A stretch of 64,000 bases of DNA from Variovorax sp. PMC12 (GCF_003019815.1 NZ_CP027774.1:248001-312000); one strand, 5' to 3'. Numbered from the stretch's first letter, positions 23,861-33,270 are shown. Notes: generated from the letters alone by a model not told the origin. A program made the numbers and translations.

Positions 23861-24835
23861 ATGACCATCAATCGCCGCCAATTTTCCGCCGCCGCCGGCC
23901 TGCTTTCCCTGTCGCCGATGCTGCGCGCGCAGGAGGCCTATCCGGCCAGGCCCATCACCCTTGTGGTGCCCTTCTCGGCGGGCAGCGTCGTCGACCAGCA
24001 GACACGGGTGATCGCGCGCGTGTTGAGCACCCGGCTCGGCCAGCCTTTCGTGATCGACAACAAGGTCGGCGTGAGCGGCTCGATCGGTGCCGAGTTCGTG
24101 TCCCGCGCCGCGCCCGATGGCTACACGCTGCTGGTGGGTACGCAGGGCACCCAGGGCACCAACAGCGCGCTCTACAAGACCATCCGCTACGACCCCGTGA
24201 AGGACTTCGTGGCCATTCATGGCCTGTCCGGCAATGCCAACGTGCTGGTGGTGAGCCCGCATCTGGGCATCGGCACGGTGGCCGAACTGGTGGCGTACGC
24301 CAGGACGAACCCGGGCAAGCTCAACTTCGGATCCGGCGGCAACGGCACGTCCGGGCACCTGTGTCTCGAACTCCTGCAGAACCGCACCGGCACGCGGTTC
24401 ACCCACGTTCCGTACAAGGCGAGTTCGGCCGCGCTGGTGGATCTCATCTCGGGCAACGTCGACGCGATGTTCGACTTCGTCCAGACCTCCGCGCCCCATA
24501 TTCGCAACGGCAAGATCCGGGCGCTGGCCGTGACGCGCGGCCAGCGCATGCCGATGCTGCCTGACGTCCCGACCATGGCCGAAGCGGGTTACCCCGGCAT
24601 CGAAGCCCTCAGCTGGGGCGGTCTCTTCGCGCCGGCGAAGACGCCGGAGGCCATCGTCAAGCGCCTGTCCGCCGAGGTGACCGAGACGCTCAGGTCGCCC
24701 GAAATCAAGAGCTCGCTGGATGCGGTGGGCAGCTTCATCATCGACATGCCCCACCCGGAGTTCCAGGCGTACGTGGCACACGAGGCCGCCAAGTGGACCG
24801 AAGTGCTGCGCACCGCCGGGGTGTCGCTCCAATGA
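23861..24835 (+). CDS. Bug/TctC-type substrate-binding protein
   Basis: 324 residues with GGAGA upstream of ATG 23861. INRRQFSAAAGLLSLSPMLRA has the RRQF twin-arginine motif; export by Tat is plausible but not tested. YPARPITLVVPFSAGSVVDQQ, PFVIDNKVGVSGS, GKLNFGSGGNGTSGHL and THVPYKASSAALVDLISGNVD are the family features. Its stop overlaps the following SDR start (ATGA). It shares the operon with the Bug receptor at 22261, from which it clearly differs in sequence. Confidence 0.93.
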   Translation: MTINRRQFSAAAGLLSLSPMLRAQEAYPARPITLVVPFSAGSVVDQQTRVIARVLSTRLGQPFVIDNKVGVSGSIGAEFVSRAAPDGYTLLVGTQGTQGTNSALYKTIRYDPVKDFVAIHGLSGNANVLVVSPHLGIGTVAELVAYARTNPGKLNFGSGGNGTSGHLCLELLQNRTGTRFTHVPYKASSAALVDLISGNVDAMFDFVQTSAPHIRNGKIRALAVTRGQRMPMLPDVPTMAEAGYPGIEALSWGGLFAPAKTPEAIVKRLSAEVTETLRSPEIKSSLDAVGSFIIDMPHPEFQAYVAHEAAKWTEVLRTAGVSLQ

Positions 24836-25662
24836 CCGGCCATCGCGTTGCCGCGATCACGGGCGCGGGCAGTGGCATCGGACGGGAACTGGCGCTGGCC
24901 TGTGCGCGCGAAGGCATGGCCCTCGCGCTGGCCGACATCGATATCGAGGGCCTCGCGGCCACCGAAGCGCTCGCGCGCACGCTGGGCGTGCCGACGTTCG
25001 CGCAGAAGTGCGACGTCGCTCGCGCCGGCGACGTCGAGGCTTTCGCCGCTTCCTGCGAGAAGGCCCTTGGTGGGGTCGACTGGCTGTTCAACAACGCGGG
25101 GGTGGCGGTGCTCGGGCCCGCCTGGACGGCCACCGACGCCGACTGGGAGTGGGTGCTGGGCGTGAACCTGCGCGGCGTCGCCAACGGCGTGCGCAGCTTC
25201 GTTCCTCGCATGCGGGCCCGCGGTGTTGCGGCCCATGTGATCAACACCGCATCGGCCGCCGGCCTGGCCACGCTCGCGGGCTCCGCCGTGTATTGCGCCA
25301 GCAAGCACGCTGTCGTCGCCTTTTCCGAATGCCTGGCGCGCGACCTCGAGCAGGCGGGCGATCCGATCGGCGTTTCCGTGCTGTGTCCTTCGCTGGTACC
25401 CACGCAGATTCATCAGGCGCAGCGCAGCCGGCCGGCTCATCTTTCAGACACCGTCGAACCCGCCGCTGCATACAACGACCGGGTGCGCCTCGGAATGGCT
25501 GCGTCGCCCATCGACGCGGCCGACGTTGCCGCGGCCACGCTTGCAGCGGTTCACGCGGGACGCTTCTATGTGATCCCGCACGTTCAGACCGGCGGTTCGA
25601 TCCGCCGGCGCATGGACGCGATGCTCGGTGACTTCGATGCGCAACACCCCGGTGTGCCATGA
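24832..25662 (+). CDS. Short-chain dehydrogenase/reductase
   Basis: 276 residues from ATG 24832 (ATGA overlap). VAAITGAGSGIGRELALACA is the TGxxxGIG motif, LADIDIEG ends strand 2 with Asp (NAD preference), FNNAGVAV follows, and TASAAGLATLAGSAVYCASKHAV provides Ser and YCASK. The last 60 residues extend beyond the standard SDR core and include a conserved-looking HVQTGGSIRRRMDAML segment, as in the larger SDRs acting on cyclic alcohols. Third enzyme of the LacI-linked operon. Confidence 0.9.
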   Translation: MTGHRVAAITGAGSGIGRELALACAREGMALALADIDIEGLAATEALARTLGVPTFAQKCDVARAGDVEAFAASCEKALGGVDWLFNNAGVAVLGPAWTATDADWEWVLGVNLRGVANGVRSFVPRMRARGVAAHVINTASAAGLATLAGSAVYCASKHAVVAFSECLARDLEQAGDPIGVSVLCPSLVPTQIHQAQRSRPAHLSDTVEPAAAYNDRVRLGMAASPIDAADVAAATLAAVHAGRFYVIPHVQTGGSIRRRMDAMLGDFDAQHPGVP

Positions 25663-25727
25663 CACGCGCGCGGTCTGCCCGTCCACACGCCGCCTTCCCT
25701 GCCGGCACCTCTCCCGGAGCAACTTGA

Positions 25728-26234
25728 ATGAATCCTGAGATCCAACTTTTCGCGCAACTCGAGGACCGGCTGGCGAGACTGCAAGCGCGGGTCGACGAAA
25801 TGGAAAGCCGCGACGCGATACGCACGCTGCGCGCCCGCTATCACGTCTTTGTCAACGAAGACGAAGGCCAGCGGCTCCACGAGCTGTTTTCGGAGGACGC
25901 AAGCGTGATCTACAACGGTCGCCCGGAGGTGTTCGGGCGCGAGGCGATCCGCGCCTTCTTTGCGAACTTCCCGGTGCAGTACGCGCGGCAGTTCATCCAC
26001 CAGCACGAGGTCGAGGTGCGTGGAGACACCGCGATCGGCCACTGCTACCTGGACGGACGCCCCGTGCACGGGGACCGCAGCATGTACGTGGTCGGTCGTT
26101 TTGATGACGAGTACGTTCGCGTCGATGGCCGGTGGATGTTCAAGAAGGTCGTGCTCACCGTCCACTACATGGTGGAAGCGGCCGAGCACTGGGAGTCGAG
26201 CCTGCCCATGAAGAAGGCGAGGCAGCCCGCATGA
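25728..26234 (+). CDS. SnoaL-like/NTF2-fold protein
   Basis: 168 residues. A short coiled-coil-like start (LFAQLEDRLARLQARVDEMES) leads into the SnoaL-type domain: AIRTLRARYHVFVNEDEGQRLHELF, ASVIYNG, FGREAIRAFFANF, and IGHCYLDGRPVHGDRSMYVVGRFDDEYV, WMFKKVVL. This polar pocket fold includes dehydratases and isomerases of polyketide and steroid pathways, and non-catalytic binders. The stop overlaps the start of an SDR gene (ATGA), a common SnoaL/SDR pairing. The 65 bases before it contain no obvious promoter, so it is likely part of the upstream operon. Confidence 0.8.
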   Translation: MNPEIQLFAQLEDRLARLQARVDEMESRDAIRTLRARYHVFVNEDEGQRLHELFSEDASVIYNGRPEVFGREAIRAFFANFPVQYARQFIHQHEVEVRGDTAIGHCYLDGRPVHGDRSMYVVGRFDDEYVRVDGRWMFKKVVLTVHYMVEAAEHWESSLPMKKARQPA

Positions 26235-27022
26235 GCGTTCACCAACTTTTCGATCTCGGCGGACAGACCGCCCTGGTCACGGGCGCCGCCAGCGGGCTTG
26301 GCTCGGCGATTGCCGAGGCTCTTCTCGCTGCGGGCGCGCGCACGCTGATGACCGACGTGGACGAAGACGCGCTGAACGCGCGCGTCGCGCTGCTGCGCAA
26401 GCACCATTCCCTGGCCGAAGGGGCGGTGCTGGATGTTGCCGACCCCGATGCGGTGGATGCGGTGGTGGATGACGCGGTGCGCCGCTACGGCCAGCTCGAT
26501 TGCGTCTTCGCCAATGCCGGCATCAGCGCGGGCCGCGGCTTCGCGGTGGAGGCGGGCCAGCTCGAACACGTCGAGCGCCCTGCCTGGGACCGCGTCATGC
26601 GCATCAACCTGGACGGTGTCCTGGCAACGCTTCGCGCCTCGGTACGGCACATGAAGCCGCGGCGCCAGGGGCGAATCATCGTCACCTCATCCATTGCCGG
26701 CATCCGCGCGGAGCCGCTTTCGGGCTACGCCTACGTCGCATCCAAAGCGGCGGTGAACAACCTGGTTCGCCAGGCCGCGGTCGAGCTGGCACCCTTCAAC
26801 GTGCTGGTCAACGCGATCGCGCCGGGCCCGTTCGCAACCGAGATCAACGGCGGACGCCTGAAGCTGCCCGAGTCCGCCGAACGCATGCGAACCTACATTC
26901 CGCTCGGGCGCGTCGCGCAACCGCACGAAATCCAGGGCCTGGCGCTGCTCCTTGCATCGCCCGCTTCGAGCTACATCACGGGTGCGGTCATTCCCATCGA
27001 CGGCGGTGCTTCCGCCCGCTGA
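26231..27022 (+). CDS. Short-chain dehydrogenase/reductase
   Basis: 263 residues. FDLGGQTALVTGAASGLGSAIAEA (cofactor loop), MTDVDED (Asp, NAD type), FANAGISAGRG in place of the usual NNAG, and TSSIAGIRAEPLSGYAYVASKAAV (Ser, YVASK) define a classical SDR, ending with PIDGGASAR. It is translationally coupled to the SnoaL-like gene and followed by 166 bases before the bicupin. Third SDR of the LacI-linked operon, indicating several alcohol/ketone conversions in one pathway. Confidence 0.9.
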   Translation: MSVHQLFDLGGQTALVTGAASGLGSAIAEALLAAGARTLMTDVDEDALNARVALLRKHHSLAEGAVLDVADPDAVDAVVDDAVRRYGQLDCVFANAGISAGRGFAVEAGQLEHVERPAWDRVMRINLDGVLATLRASVRHMKPRRQGRIIVTSSIAGIRAEPLSGYAYVASKAAVNNLVRQAAVELAPFNVLVNAIAPGPFATEINGGRLKLPESAERMRTYIPLGRVAQPHEIQGLALLLASPASSYITGAVIPIDGGASAR

Positions 27023-27188
27023 GGTCACGCAGGCCCGACCGTCCGGCCGACGGCAGGATCTGCCGTAGCGGCCCGCACAACGGCAGCCTGCCCTGCGCAG
27101 GACCCTCATTGAAGCACCGGCACCAGCGGCTCGCAGCCTAAGCTCTGGGCTCACGGCTTTCAATGACGACATCGCGCAGGAACAATCA

Positions 27189-27908
27189 ATGACCCAGGCC
27201 CTGGTACTGCATCACGCCGACGGCGCGCCCGTTTCAACCGCCTTCCGCAGGGCCGCCTTCGGCAAGGACGATCCTTTTGCACGGCATCGCGAGATCGCGT
27301 GGGAAGGCCCGGGCGCGATGAGCGCGGGCCGCACCAGCTTCATCGGCGAGCTCGACATTGCAAGCTATCCCCACATCGAAACCATCGTCGTGGTCGAGGG
27401 GGAACTGACGCTGACAGCGGACGGCGCGGCCCCGGTGGTGGTCGGCCCCCAGGCGGGCGCCGTCATCGGATGCGGTACCTCGCTGCGCGTGCAGGCCGGG
27501 TCCCGCGTGCGATTCGTGTTCTGCGCCGCCGCTTGCGAGAAGCCGACCCGGCGCGGCCTTTTTCCCCTGAGCGCCGACGCCGACTTCAAGCCCTCCGCCA
27601 CGCTGCCCGCGGACGTGCTGCTGGGCCCTTCGCCGGCGTGCCGCAGCGACAACGTCTTCATCGACGACGGTGCGCAGTACAGCGCCGGCACGTGGGACTC
27701 GACGCCCTACCACCGGATCGTTCGCCCGCATCGCGTGAACGAGTTCATGCATGTCCTGGCAGGCAGCGTGCGCTTCGCAGCCCCTGACGGCAGCGTGCTG
27801 TCGGTGGACACGGGCGATGCGCTGTTCGTGCCCCAGGGTGCACCCATCGGATGGGAAAGCAGCGACTGCGTGGCGAAGTTCTACGTGGTCCAGAGCGTCC
27901 AGGGCTGA
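27189..27908 (+). CDS. Bicupin-domain protein
   Basis: 239 residues with an AGGAACAATCA leader before ATG 27189. Two cupin halves are visible: YPHIETIVVVEGELTLTADG at about 58-77 with the second motif PQAGAVIGCGTSLRV, and a C-terminal half with RPHRVNEFMHVLAGSVRFAAPDG and DTGDALFVPQGAPIGWES. The metal-binding residues of motif 1 are only partly kept in the first half, and FMH in the second has one His. Enzyme or sensor role cannot be assigned. It ends the LacI-linked gene set. Confidence 0.8.
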   Translation: MTQALVLHHADGAPVSTAFRRAAFGKDDPFARHREIAWEGPGAMSAGRTSFIGELDIASYPHIETIVVVEGELTLTADGAAPVVVGPQAGAVIGCGTSLRVQAGSRVRFVFCAAACEKPTRRGLFPLSADADFKPSATLPADVLLGPSPACRSDNVFIDDGAQYSAGTWDSTPYHRIVRPHRVNEFMHVLAGSVRFAAPDGSVLSVDTGDALFVPQGAPIGWESSDCVAKFYVVQSVQG

Positions 27909-27928
27909 GGCGCCGCGCGCGCTGCGTC

Positions 27929-28255
27929 ATGCTGCTTCCGCCGGACCGCATCGGCGCGGACGCGATCGGTGCCTCGCTGCGCCTGGTCGCGCAGGGCCAG
28001 TTGCAGACGCATGCGCTTTGGAAGCCCGGGCCCGCCGGTGCTCGAGCCACGGCGCGGATGGTGCCGCTGGAGCAGCGCAATGCCACGCGCCTGAAATGGC
28101 CCGACGCGGTTGCTCTGCCCATGATCGACGAGCCCGCGGCCCCGTCGCCCGGGCGACGGCTGGCGCAGGTTGCCGTGCAGTTCCGCCTGAGCCCGACCGA
28201 ACTGAAGCCCACGCAAGCACTGGTGCAGGGCGAGGCGCAAGACCGAGCGGCATAG
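27929..28255 (+). pseudogene. Remnant of a LuxR-type HTH regulator, truncated at both ends
   Basis: A 108-codon frame with GC-rich third positions. Its middle and end resemble the C-terminal part of LuxR-type regulators: ALWKPGPAGARATARMVPLE, VALPMIDEPAAPSPGRRLAQ, then FRLSPTELKPTQALVQGEA, where an intact protein reads on through the recognition helix. Here a TAG stops it at the helix-turn-helix boundary, and no upstream sensor domain or ribosome site exists. Lying between the bicupin and the convergent PAS-GGDEF-EAL gene, it looks like a decayed gene rather than a functional small protein. The identification is by pattern recognition only. Confidence 0.5.
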
Positions 28256-28298
28256 TGCAGAACGGCCGATCGGCCGCAGGAGGCGTGCGTGTCGCCAA

Positions 28299-30431
28299 CT
28301 AGCGCCACAAGAGAAGCGCTGGATCGATCTTGCGATCTTCGCGAAGCAACGTTTCGATTGCCGCTGCAGGAAGCGCCGCGCTGAACCAGTAACCCTGCAT
28401 CTGATCGCATTGATGCGCCGCCAGCAGGGCCGCCTGGCCTTCGCTTTCGACGCCCTCGGCAAGCACCTTCATCTGCAGCTGGTGTGCCATCGTGATGATG
28501 GCGCGGGTGATCGACGCATCTTCTGCCAGCGCGGTGACGTCGGGTACCAGCGAACGGTCGATCTTGACGACGTCCACCGGCAGCCGGCGCAGGTAGCTCA
28601 GGCTCGAGTAGCCGGTGCCGAAGTCGTCGAGCGAGACTTCGACGCCCAGCGCGCGCAGCGCTTGCAGGTGCTGCACCGCCTGGTCGAAGTTGCCGATCAG
28701 CATGCTCTCGGTGACCTCGACGCCGAACAGCCGCGGATCGAGGCCCGCCGAGGCGAGCAGGCCTTCGATGCGGCGTGCCAGATCCGGATGCAGCAACTGG
28801 CGCGCCGACAGGTTGACCGCCATGCGCAGCGGCGGCAGCCCGGCCTCCTGCCAGGCCGCGGCCTGCTCGATGGCGCGGCGCAGCACCCAGTCGCCGATGG
28901 CGACGATCAGGCCGGTCTCCTCGGCGATGGGGATGAAGCGATCCGGCGCGACGCGGCCCAGCATCGGGTGCTGCCAGCGCAGCAATGCCTCCACGCCCAC
29001 GATGCCGCCATGCGCAAGATCGACTTGCGGCTGGTAGTGCAGATCGAGCTGCTCGTCGCGCAGCGCCTTGCGCAGCGCTGTCTCCAGCGCCAGCCGATCG
29101 GGGTCGTCGTCGTGCGGTGCACCGGCGTAGATGCTGGCCTGGTTGCGTCCCAGCATCTTGGCCTGGTGCAGTGCGGCGCTGGCGCGGCGCAACAAGGTGT
29201 CCGCGTGGTCACCGTCGGCAGGTGCCGTGGCGATGCCGATGCTGCAGGTCATATGAACCTCCTGCCCCGCGATCGGCATCGGACGGGCAATGCTGTCGAG
29301 CAACGCCTGCGCCGTGTGCAGCACCGGCACGGATGGCGCCGGCATCACGATCACGAACTCGTCCCCGCCGCGGCGCGCCACCAGATCGCCGCTGCGCACG
29401 GTGGCGCTGAGGCGCTGCGCCACTTCGCGCAGCACTGCGTCGCCGATGTCTGCGCCGAGACCGTCGTTGATACGCTTGAAACGGTCGAGCTCCAGCACCA
29501 GCACCACGGTCTGGAGGCTGGTCTGCACCGTCGCGTTCAAGCGCTCCAGGAGCAGCTGGCGATTCGGCAGCCCGGTCAGTTCGTCGAACTGCAGCAGTTG
29601 CAGGATGCGCCGCTCGGTGGCACGGCGTTCGCGCAGGTCGTCGATGCAGACATGGGCGAAGGACGCCTGGCCGCTGGTCACCAGGCTGACGGAGACGTCG
29701 ACCGGAATCTCATGCCCCGCCTGGTGGCGCACGGTGGTCTCGAAACGCAGCGAACCCCGGTCGCACAAGTCGCGCCAGCGCCGCGGCCACTGCGCCACAT
29801 CGATCTGGGTTTCGATGTCGGGCACACGCAGCCGCAGCAGTTGCTCGCGGTCCAGGCCCAGCAGCCGGCAGGCCGCTGCGTTGGCATCGCGATAGGCACC
29901 ATCGGGCCCGACCTGCAACAGCGCGTCGTTGGCCTGTTCGACGGCTTGTCGCGTGAGCTGCAACTGGTGCTGCGCCTGCTCACGTTCGCTCACGTCGCGC
30001 GCAGACGGGATCAACCACACCACGCGGCCAGCCTGGTCGTAAAGCGGCAGCAGCGAGAAGTCCATCGACAAGGTGGCGCCGCCGCTCGTGGCCACTCGCA
30101 CGTCGAAGCGCGAGGCCTCGCCGCGCACCGCGCCGGCCAGCGCTTGCTGGAGCCGCTGTCGCGAGACCTCGCAGGCTTGCCACCAGGGGGTGGCGTCGAA
30201 ACGCTGGCCGAGCACCTGCTCCGGCGCGCTGCCGATGGCCTGCAATGCCGCCTGGTTGGCATAGCGCAGCACGCCGTCGGGGTCGAGCAGCCCGGCGAAG
30301 ATGGAGGGGCCCAGACGGTCCAGCACCTCCTGCAGGGTCATCTGCGGGCCCGCCGATGTGGGACTGGCCGCCATGCGCGTGAGCGCTGCACCGCGGCGCG
30401 GATCACCCCGCAGGGCGTGTTTCTTGGGCAT
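28299..30431 (-). CDS. PAS-PAS-GGDEF-EAL cyclic-di-GMP signalling protein
   Basis: 710 residues from ATG 30431 (a GTG at 30455 and an ATG at 30374 are alternatives). Two PAS domains at about 25-145 and 155-270 (LDPDGVLRYANQA, VGPDGAYRDANAAACRLLG) precede a diguanylate cyclase domain with RRGGDEF at about 353-359 and an EAL phosphodiesterase domain with GVEALLRW at about 479-486. RSGD five residues before GGDEF is an I-site for product inhibition, and DDFGTGYSSLSYL is the EAL metal motif, so both activities may be intact. No membrane segment is seen, so it is cytosolic. It converges on the LuxR remnant. Confidence 0.95.
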   Translation of the reverse strand: MPKKHALRGDPRRGAALTRMAASPTSAGPQMTLQEVLDRLGPSIFAGLLDPDGVLRYANQAALQAIGSAPEQVLGQRFDATPWWQACEVSRQRLQQALAGAVRGEASRFDVRVATSGGATLSMDFSLLPLYDQAGRVVWLIPSARDVSEREQAQHQLQLTRQAVEQANDALLQVGPDGAYRDANAAACRLLGLDREQLLRLRVPDIETQIDVAQWPRRWRDLCDRGSLRFETTVRHQAGHEIPVDVSVSLVTSGQASFAHVCIDDLRERRATERRILQLLQFDELTGLPNRQLLLERLNATVQTSLQTVVLVLELDRFKRINDGLGADIGDAVLREVAQRLSATVRSGDLVARRGGDEFVIVMPAPSVPVLHTAQALLDSIARPMPIAGQEVHMTCSIGIATAPADGDHADTLLRRASAALHQAKMLGRNQASIYAGAPHDDDPDRLALETALRKALRDEQLDLHYQPQVDLAHGGIVGVEALLRWQHPMLGRVAPDRFIPIAEETGLIVAIGDWVLRRAIEQAAAWQEAGLPPLRMAVNLSARQLLHPDLARRIEGLLASAGLDPRLFGVEVTESMLIGNFDQAVQHLQALRALGVEVSLDDFGTGYSSLSYLRRLPVDVVKIDRSLVPDVTALAEDASITRAIITMAHQLQMKVLAEGVESEGQAALLAAHQCDQMQGYWFSAALPAAAIETLLREDRKIDPALLLWR

Positions 30432-30494
30432 GGCACCAGTTTGTCCCGCAGCCACTGCTGGCGGCGTGTGCAGCTGCGGGCCCGAACGACCGGA

Positions 30495-31968
30495 TCAGAT
30501 CGACGGTCGAGAAGCCGTCGCGTCGCGCGGTGCGTCGTCGACCAGCCTTGCCAGCGTGCGCATGGCGCGTTCCAGCGTTTCATTCCAGGGCTGGCCGCAG
30601 GTCAACCGGATGTGGTGCCGGAACTCCGCCCGCGCAGAGAACATCGGCCCCGGGGCCAGGCTGATGTGCTGCGCCAGCGCGGCGCCGTGCAAGGCGATCG
30701 CGTCGACGCCGCTGGGCAGCTCGACCCACACGAAATAGCCGCCCGCCGGCCGCACGACCCGCGTTCCGTCCGGAAAAAGCCGGTTCACGGCGTCGAACAG
30801 GCTGTTGCGCTGCGCCTGCAACGACATTCGCAGGCCTCGCAAGTGCCGGTCGTAGCCACCTTCCTGGAGGTACGCTGCCAGCGCCGCCTGCACCGGGATC
30901 GAACCCGACAGGCTCGTCGACAACTTCAGCCGTTCGACCTCGCGTGTGAAACGGCCGGGCGCGGCCCAGCCCACGCGGTAGCCTGGAGCCAGGCACTTGG
31001 AAAACGACGAGCAGTGCAGCACCAGGCCGCGCCGGTCGAAGGCCTTGGCCGGCAGCGGGGCGACCTTGCCTTCGTAAAGCTCGGCATAGACGTCGTCTTC
31101 GATCAACGGCACATCGTGCCGGGCGAGCAGCGCGACGAGGTCGCGCTTCTTCGCTTCGGGCATCAGGCTGCCCAGGGGGTTCTGAAAGGTCGTCATCAGC
31201 CAGCAGGCCTTCGGACTGTGGAGCGCCATCACCTGCGCCAGACGACCGAGATCGATGCCCTCGCGCACATGGGTCGGCACTTCGATGGCGCGCAGGCCCA
31301 GCCGCTGCAGCGCCTGCAAGGCCACGTAGAAGGTGGGGGACTCCACCACCACAGCGTCGCCGGGCCGCGCCACCGCATTGAGGCACAGGTTCAATGCGTC
31401 CATCGCTCCGTGGGTGAGCACGATCTCGTCGGTGGCCACGGCAAAGCCTTGGCGCAGATAGCGTTTCGCGATCTCGCGTTTGAGCTGCTGATTGCCGGGC
31501 GGCAGGTCTTCGACCATGCGCCAGGGGTCGAGCCGCCGCATGCTGGTGACCAGGGCGCGCCGCAACCTGTCCAGCGGAAACAGCGTCGGGCTGAGGAACG
31601 CAGAACCCAGAGGCACGATGTTGCGCGCGCGCGCGCGCGGAGCCGAGGCACGCGTAGATCAGGTCGTTGATCTCGACAGGCTGCGATCCGGATCGCGGTT
31701 GCGAGATTTCCGGTTCCCGCAGCGACGTGCCGTCGGCGCGAGCCGTGACGAAGTAGCCCGACCGTGGCACCGCACGCACCAGGCCGCGCGATTCGAGCAG
31801 ATAGTAGGCCTGGAACACCGTGCTCGCGCTCAAGCCCCGGCTGGAACAGGCCTGGCGCACGGAAGGCAGGCGGTCGCCAGGGCGCAGCACGCCACCGGCA
31901 ATCTGCTGCTCGAGCTCCAGAGCCAGAAGTTCGTACCGCGTCGAAGCAGCGTCCGGACGATGGGGCAT
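30495..31968 (-). pseudogene. MocR-family regulator (GntR HTH + aminotransferase domain), frameshifted at a GC repeat
   Basis: The N-terminal part, from ATG 31968, is a GntR winged helix-turn-helix (RYELLALELEQQIAGGVLRPGDRLPSVRQ, then FQAYYLLESRGLVRAVPRSGYFV). It runs into a linker ending NDLIYACLGSARARA. The PLP aminotransferase-like part continues in another frame from NIVPLGSAFLSP (about 31616) to the stop at 30495, including LPPGNQQLKREIA, PNT-type NPLGSLMPEAKKRDL and SFSKCLAPGYRVGW with the PLP lysine. The break is the (GC)8 run at 31623-31639: nine or six repeat units would restore one frame. MocR proteins regulate vitamin B6, GABA or amino-acid genes. The frameshift could be phase variation, true decay or a sequencing error. 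Confidence 0.85.
31623..31639. repeat. (GC) dinucleotide run inside the MocR gene
   Basis: Eight GC units plus a terminal G, 17 bases, located where the reading frame of the MocR gene breaks. The unit length of two means that a gain of one unit restores the frame and so would a loss of two. Such tracts are prone to slipped-strand mispairing and to sequencing errors. Confidence 0.9.
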
Positions 31969-32289
31969 GGTGTGGGCACCGCGCCTCGGTCGACTGCCGG
32001 CTGGGTGGGTGGGTTTCTGGCAGTCTATCGATTGCGCCCTGCGATGCAAGCAGCGTTCACGATGCCAGGCATCCAACGGCGCGGTGGCAAGCTCGCGTCT
32101 GCCGCGATCAACGCCCGGCAGCCAGCCGGTACTCAAGCCGCTGAATCAGCCGGCCCAGCTCCGCCATGTCCGTGCCGTTGAGCGCCGGACCCGGCCGACG
32201 CACATAGGCCGATCGGATCGCGCCTGCGTTCGAACGTACCGGGCCGTGACGCACCGCAAGCCGCGCGCTCGAGGAGAGTGGCGTGGGCG
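31969..32289. other. Gene-free region upstream of the MocR gene
   Basis: No convincing gene is seen in these 321 bases. On the minus strand TTGCAT (32044-32049) and TAGACT (32022-32027) with a 16-base spacer could be a weak promoter for the MocR gene. A GGGTGGGTGGG tract lies at 32003-32013. Confidence 0.4.
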
Positions 32290-33258
32290 CTAAGCGCCAG
32301 GCGGCGCCTGCACCGGCACACCAGGCACGCCCCGCGCATGCGCCTTCAGGCAGGCGACGAAGTCCATGAGGGTGGCCGAGGCGTGCTCGCGGTTCCAGAC
32401 CACGGTGATGGGGCCGAACCGGATGTTCGAATCGACCGCGACTTTCCTGAACAGCCCCAGCGAGGCCATGTAGTCCGCCATGGATTCCGAACACGCGCCC
32501 ACGTAGTCACCCTTTTGCAGCAGCGCCTGCATCATGGCCAGCGAGGCGGTTTCCGCCTTGGGCACCAGCCACGATGCCTGTTGCTCGATGAGGTAGGCAT
32601 CCATCTGGATGCGCGTGAGGGTGCCGACGGGCGGCATCACCCACTTCTCGCGCAGCACGTCGGCGAAGTCCAGCACCCGGTTGCTGCCCCAGTGCCTGCT
32701 GCCCTGCCCGATGACGATGCTCACCCGGTCGTCGAACAGCACCTGGTGTGCCAGCTGCGGCTGGTGCGCCCGCGCATCCAGGACACCGATGACGGCATCC
32801 ATGGCACGCGTCTCCAGGCCCTTGAGCAGGTTGTCGAACGGCCCGTCGTGGATGGACACGGCCACGTCGGCGTGCCGCTGCTGGAAAGCGGCCACAGCCT
32901 CGGGCAGGCCGCCGGCGATGCCTGCCCAGACGCTGCCTACGTTCAGGCGCGGCACGCGCCCCGCCGCCACCGCATGCATCTCGCGGCCCGTGCGGGCGAC
33001 GTCGCCCAGCACCGTGAGCGCCAGCCGCCTGAGCAGGTGCCCGGCCGGCGTGAGCTGCACCTTGCGCCCGCGCACCACCAGCGGCGTGCCCGCCACGCGT
33101 TCCAGCTCGGCCAGCCAGTGCGACATGGCCGACTGCGTCATGTGCAGCCGCGCCGCCGCCTCGGTCAGCGTGCCCGCTTCGTCCAGCACCAGGAACGACT
33201 CCAGGTGCCGCACCTTGATGCTTCGCGCCCAGGACGCGCCGTCCGATCGATCAATCAT
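32290..33258 (-). CDS. LysR-family transcriptional regulator
   Basis: 322 residues from ATG 33258; a GTG at 33276 would start inside the palindrome at 33271-33287 and is less likely. The N-terminal HTH reads KVRHLESFLVLDEAGTLTEAAARLHMTQSAMSHWLAEL, and the effector domain follows with LNVGSVWAGIAGGLPEAVAAFQQRHADVAVSI and LLQKGDYVGACSESMADYM. It diverges from the Bug receptor and gamma-glutamyltransferase-like operon, its probable target, across an 102-base gap containing two inverted repeats. The C-terminal residues are rich in Pro and Val. Confidence 0.92.
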   Translation of the reverse strand: MIDRSDGASWARSIKVRHLESFLVLDEAGTLTEAAARLHMTQSAMSHWLAELERVAGTPLVVRGRKVQLTPAGHLLRRLALTVLGDVARTGREMHAVAAGRVPRLNVGSVWAGIAGGLPEAVAAFQQRHADVAVSIHDGPFDNLLKGLETRAMDAVIGVLDARAHQPQLAHQVLFDDRVSIVIGQGSRHWGSNRVLDFADVLREKWVMPPVGTLTRIQMDAYLIEQQASWLVPKAETASLAMMQALLQKGDYVGACSESMADYMASLGLFRKVAVDSNIRFGPITVVWNREHASATLMDFVACLKAHARGVPGVPVQAPPGA

Positions 33259-33270
33259 GAGTAAACCTTC

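Noticed and set aside
28263..28276. Perfect palindrome CGGCCGATCGGCCG next to the cyclic-di-GMP gene end
   Set aside because: Self-complementary without a loop and without a T-run; short GC palindromes are frequent in such DNA and no function can be argued.
28410..31670. Long plus-strand open frame across the PAS-GGDEF-EAL and MocR genes
   Set aside because: Antisense to well-conserved motifs (GGDEF, EAL, PLP lysine) and without any domain or ribosome site of its own.
32003..32013. GGGTGGGTGGG tract as a possible G-quadruplex
   Set aside because: Only three clear G-runs of three; a fourth is missing nearby, so the structure is unlikely to be stable.
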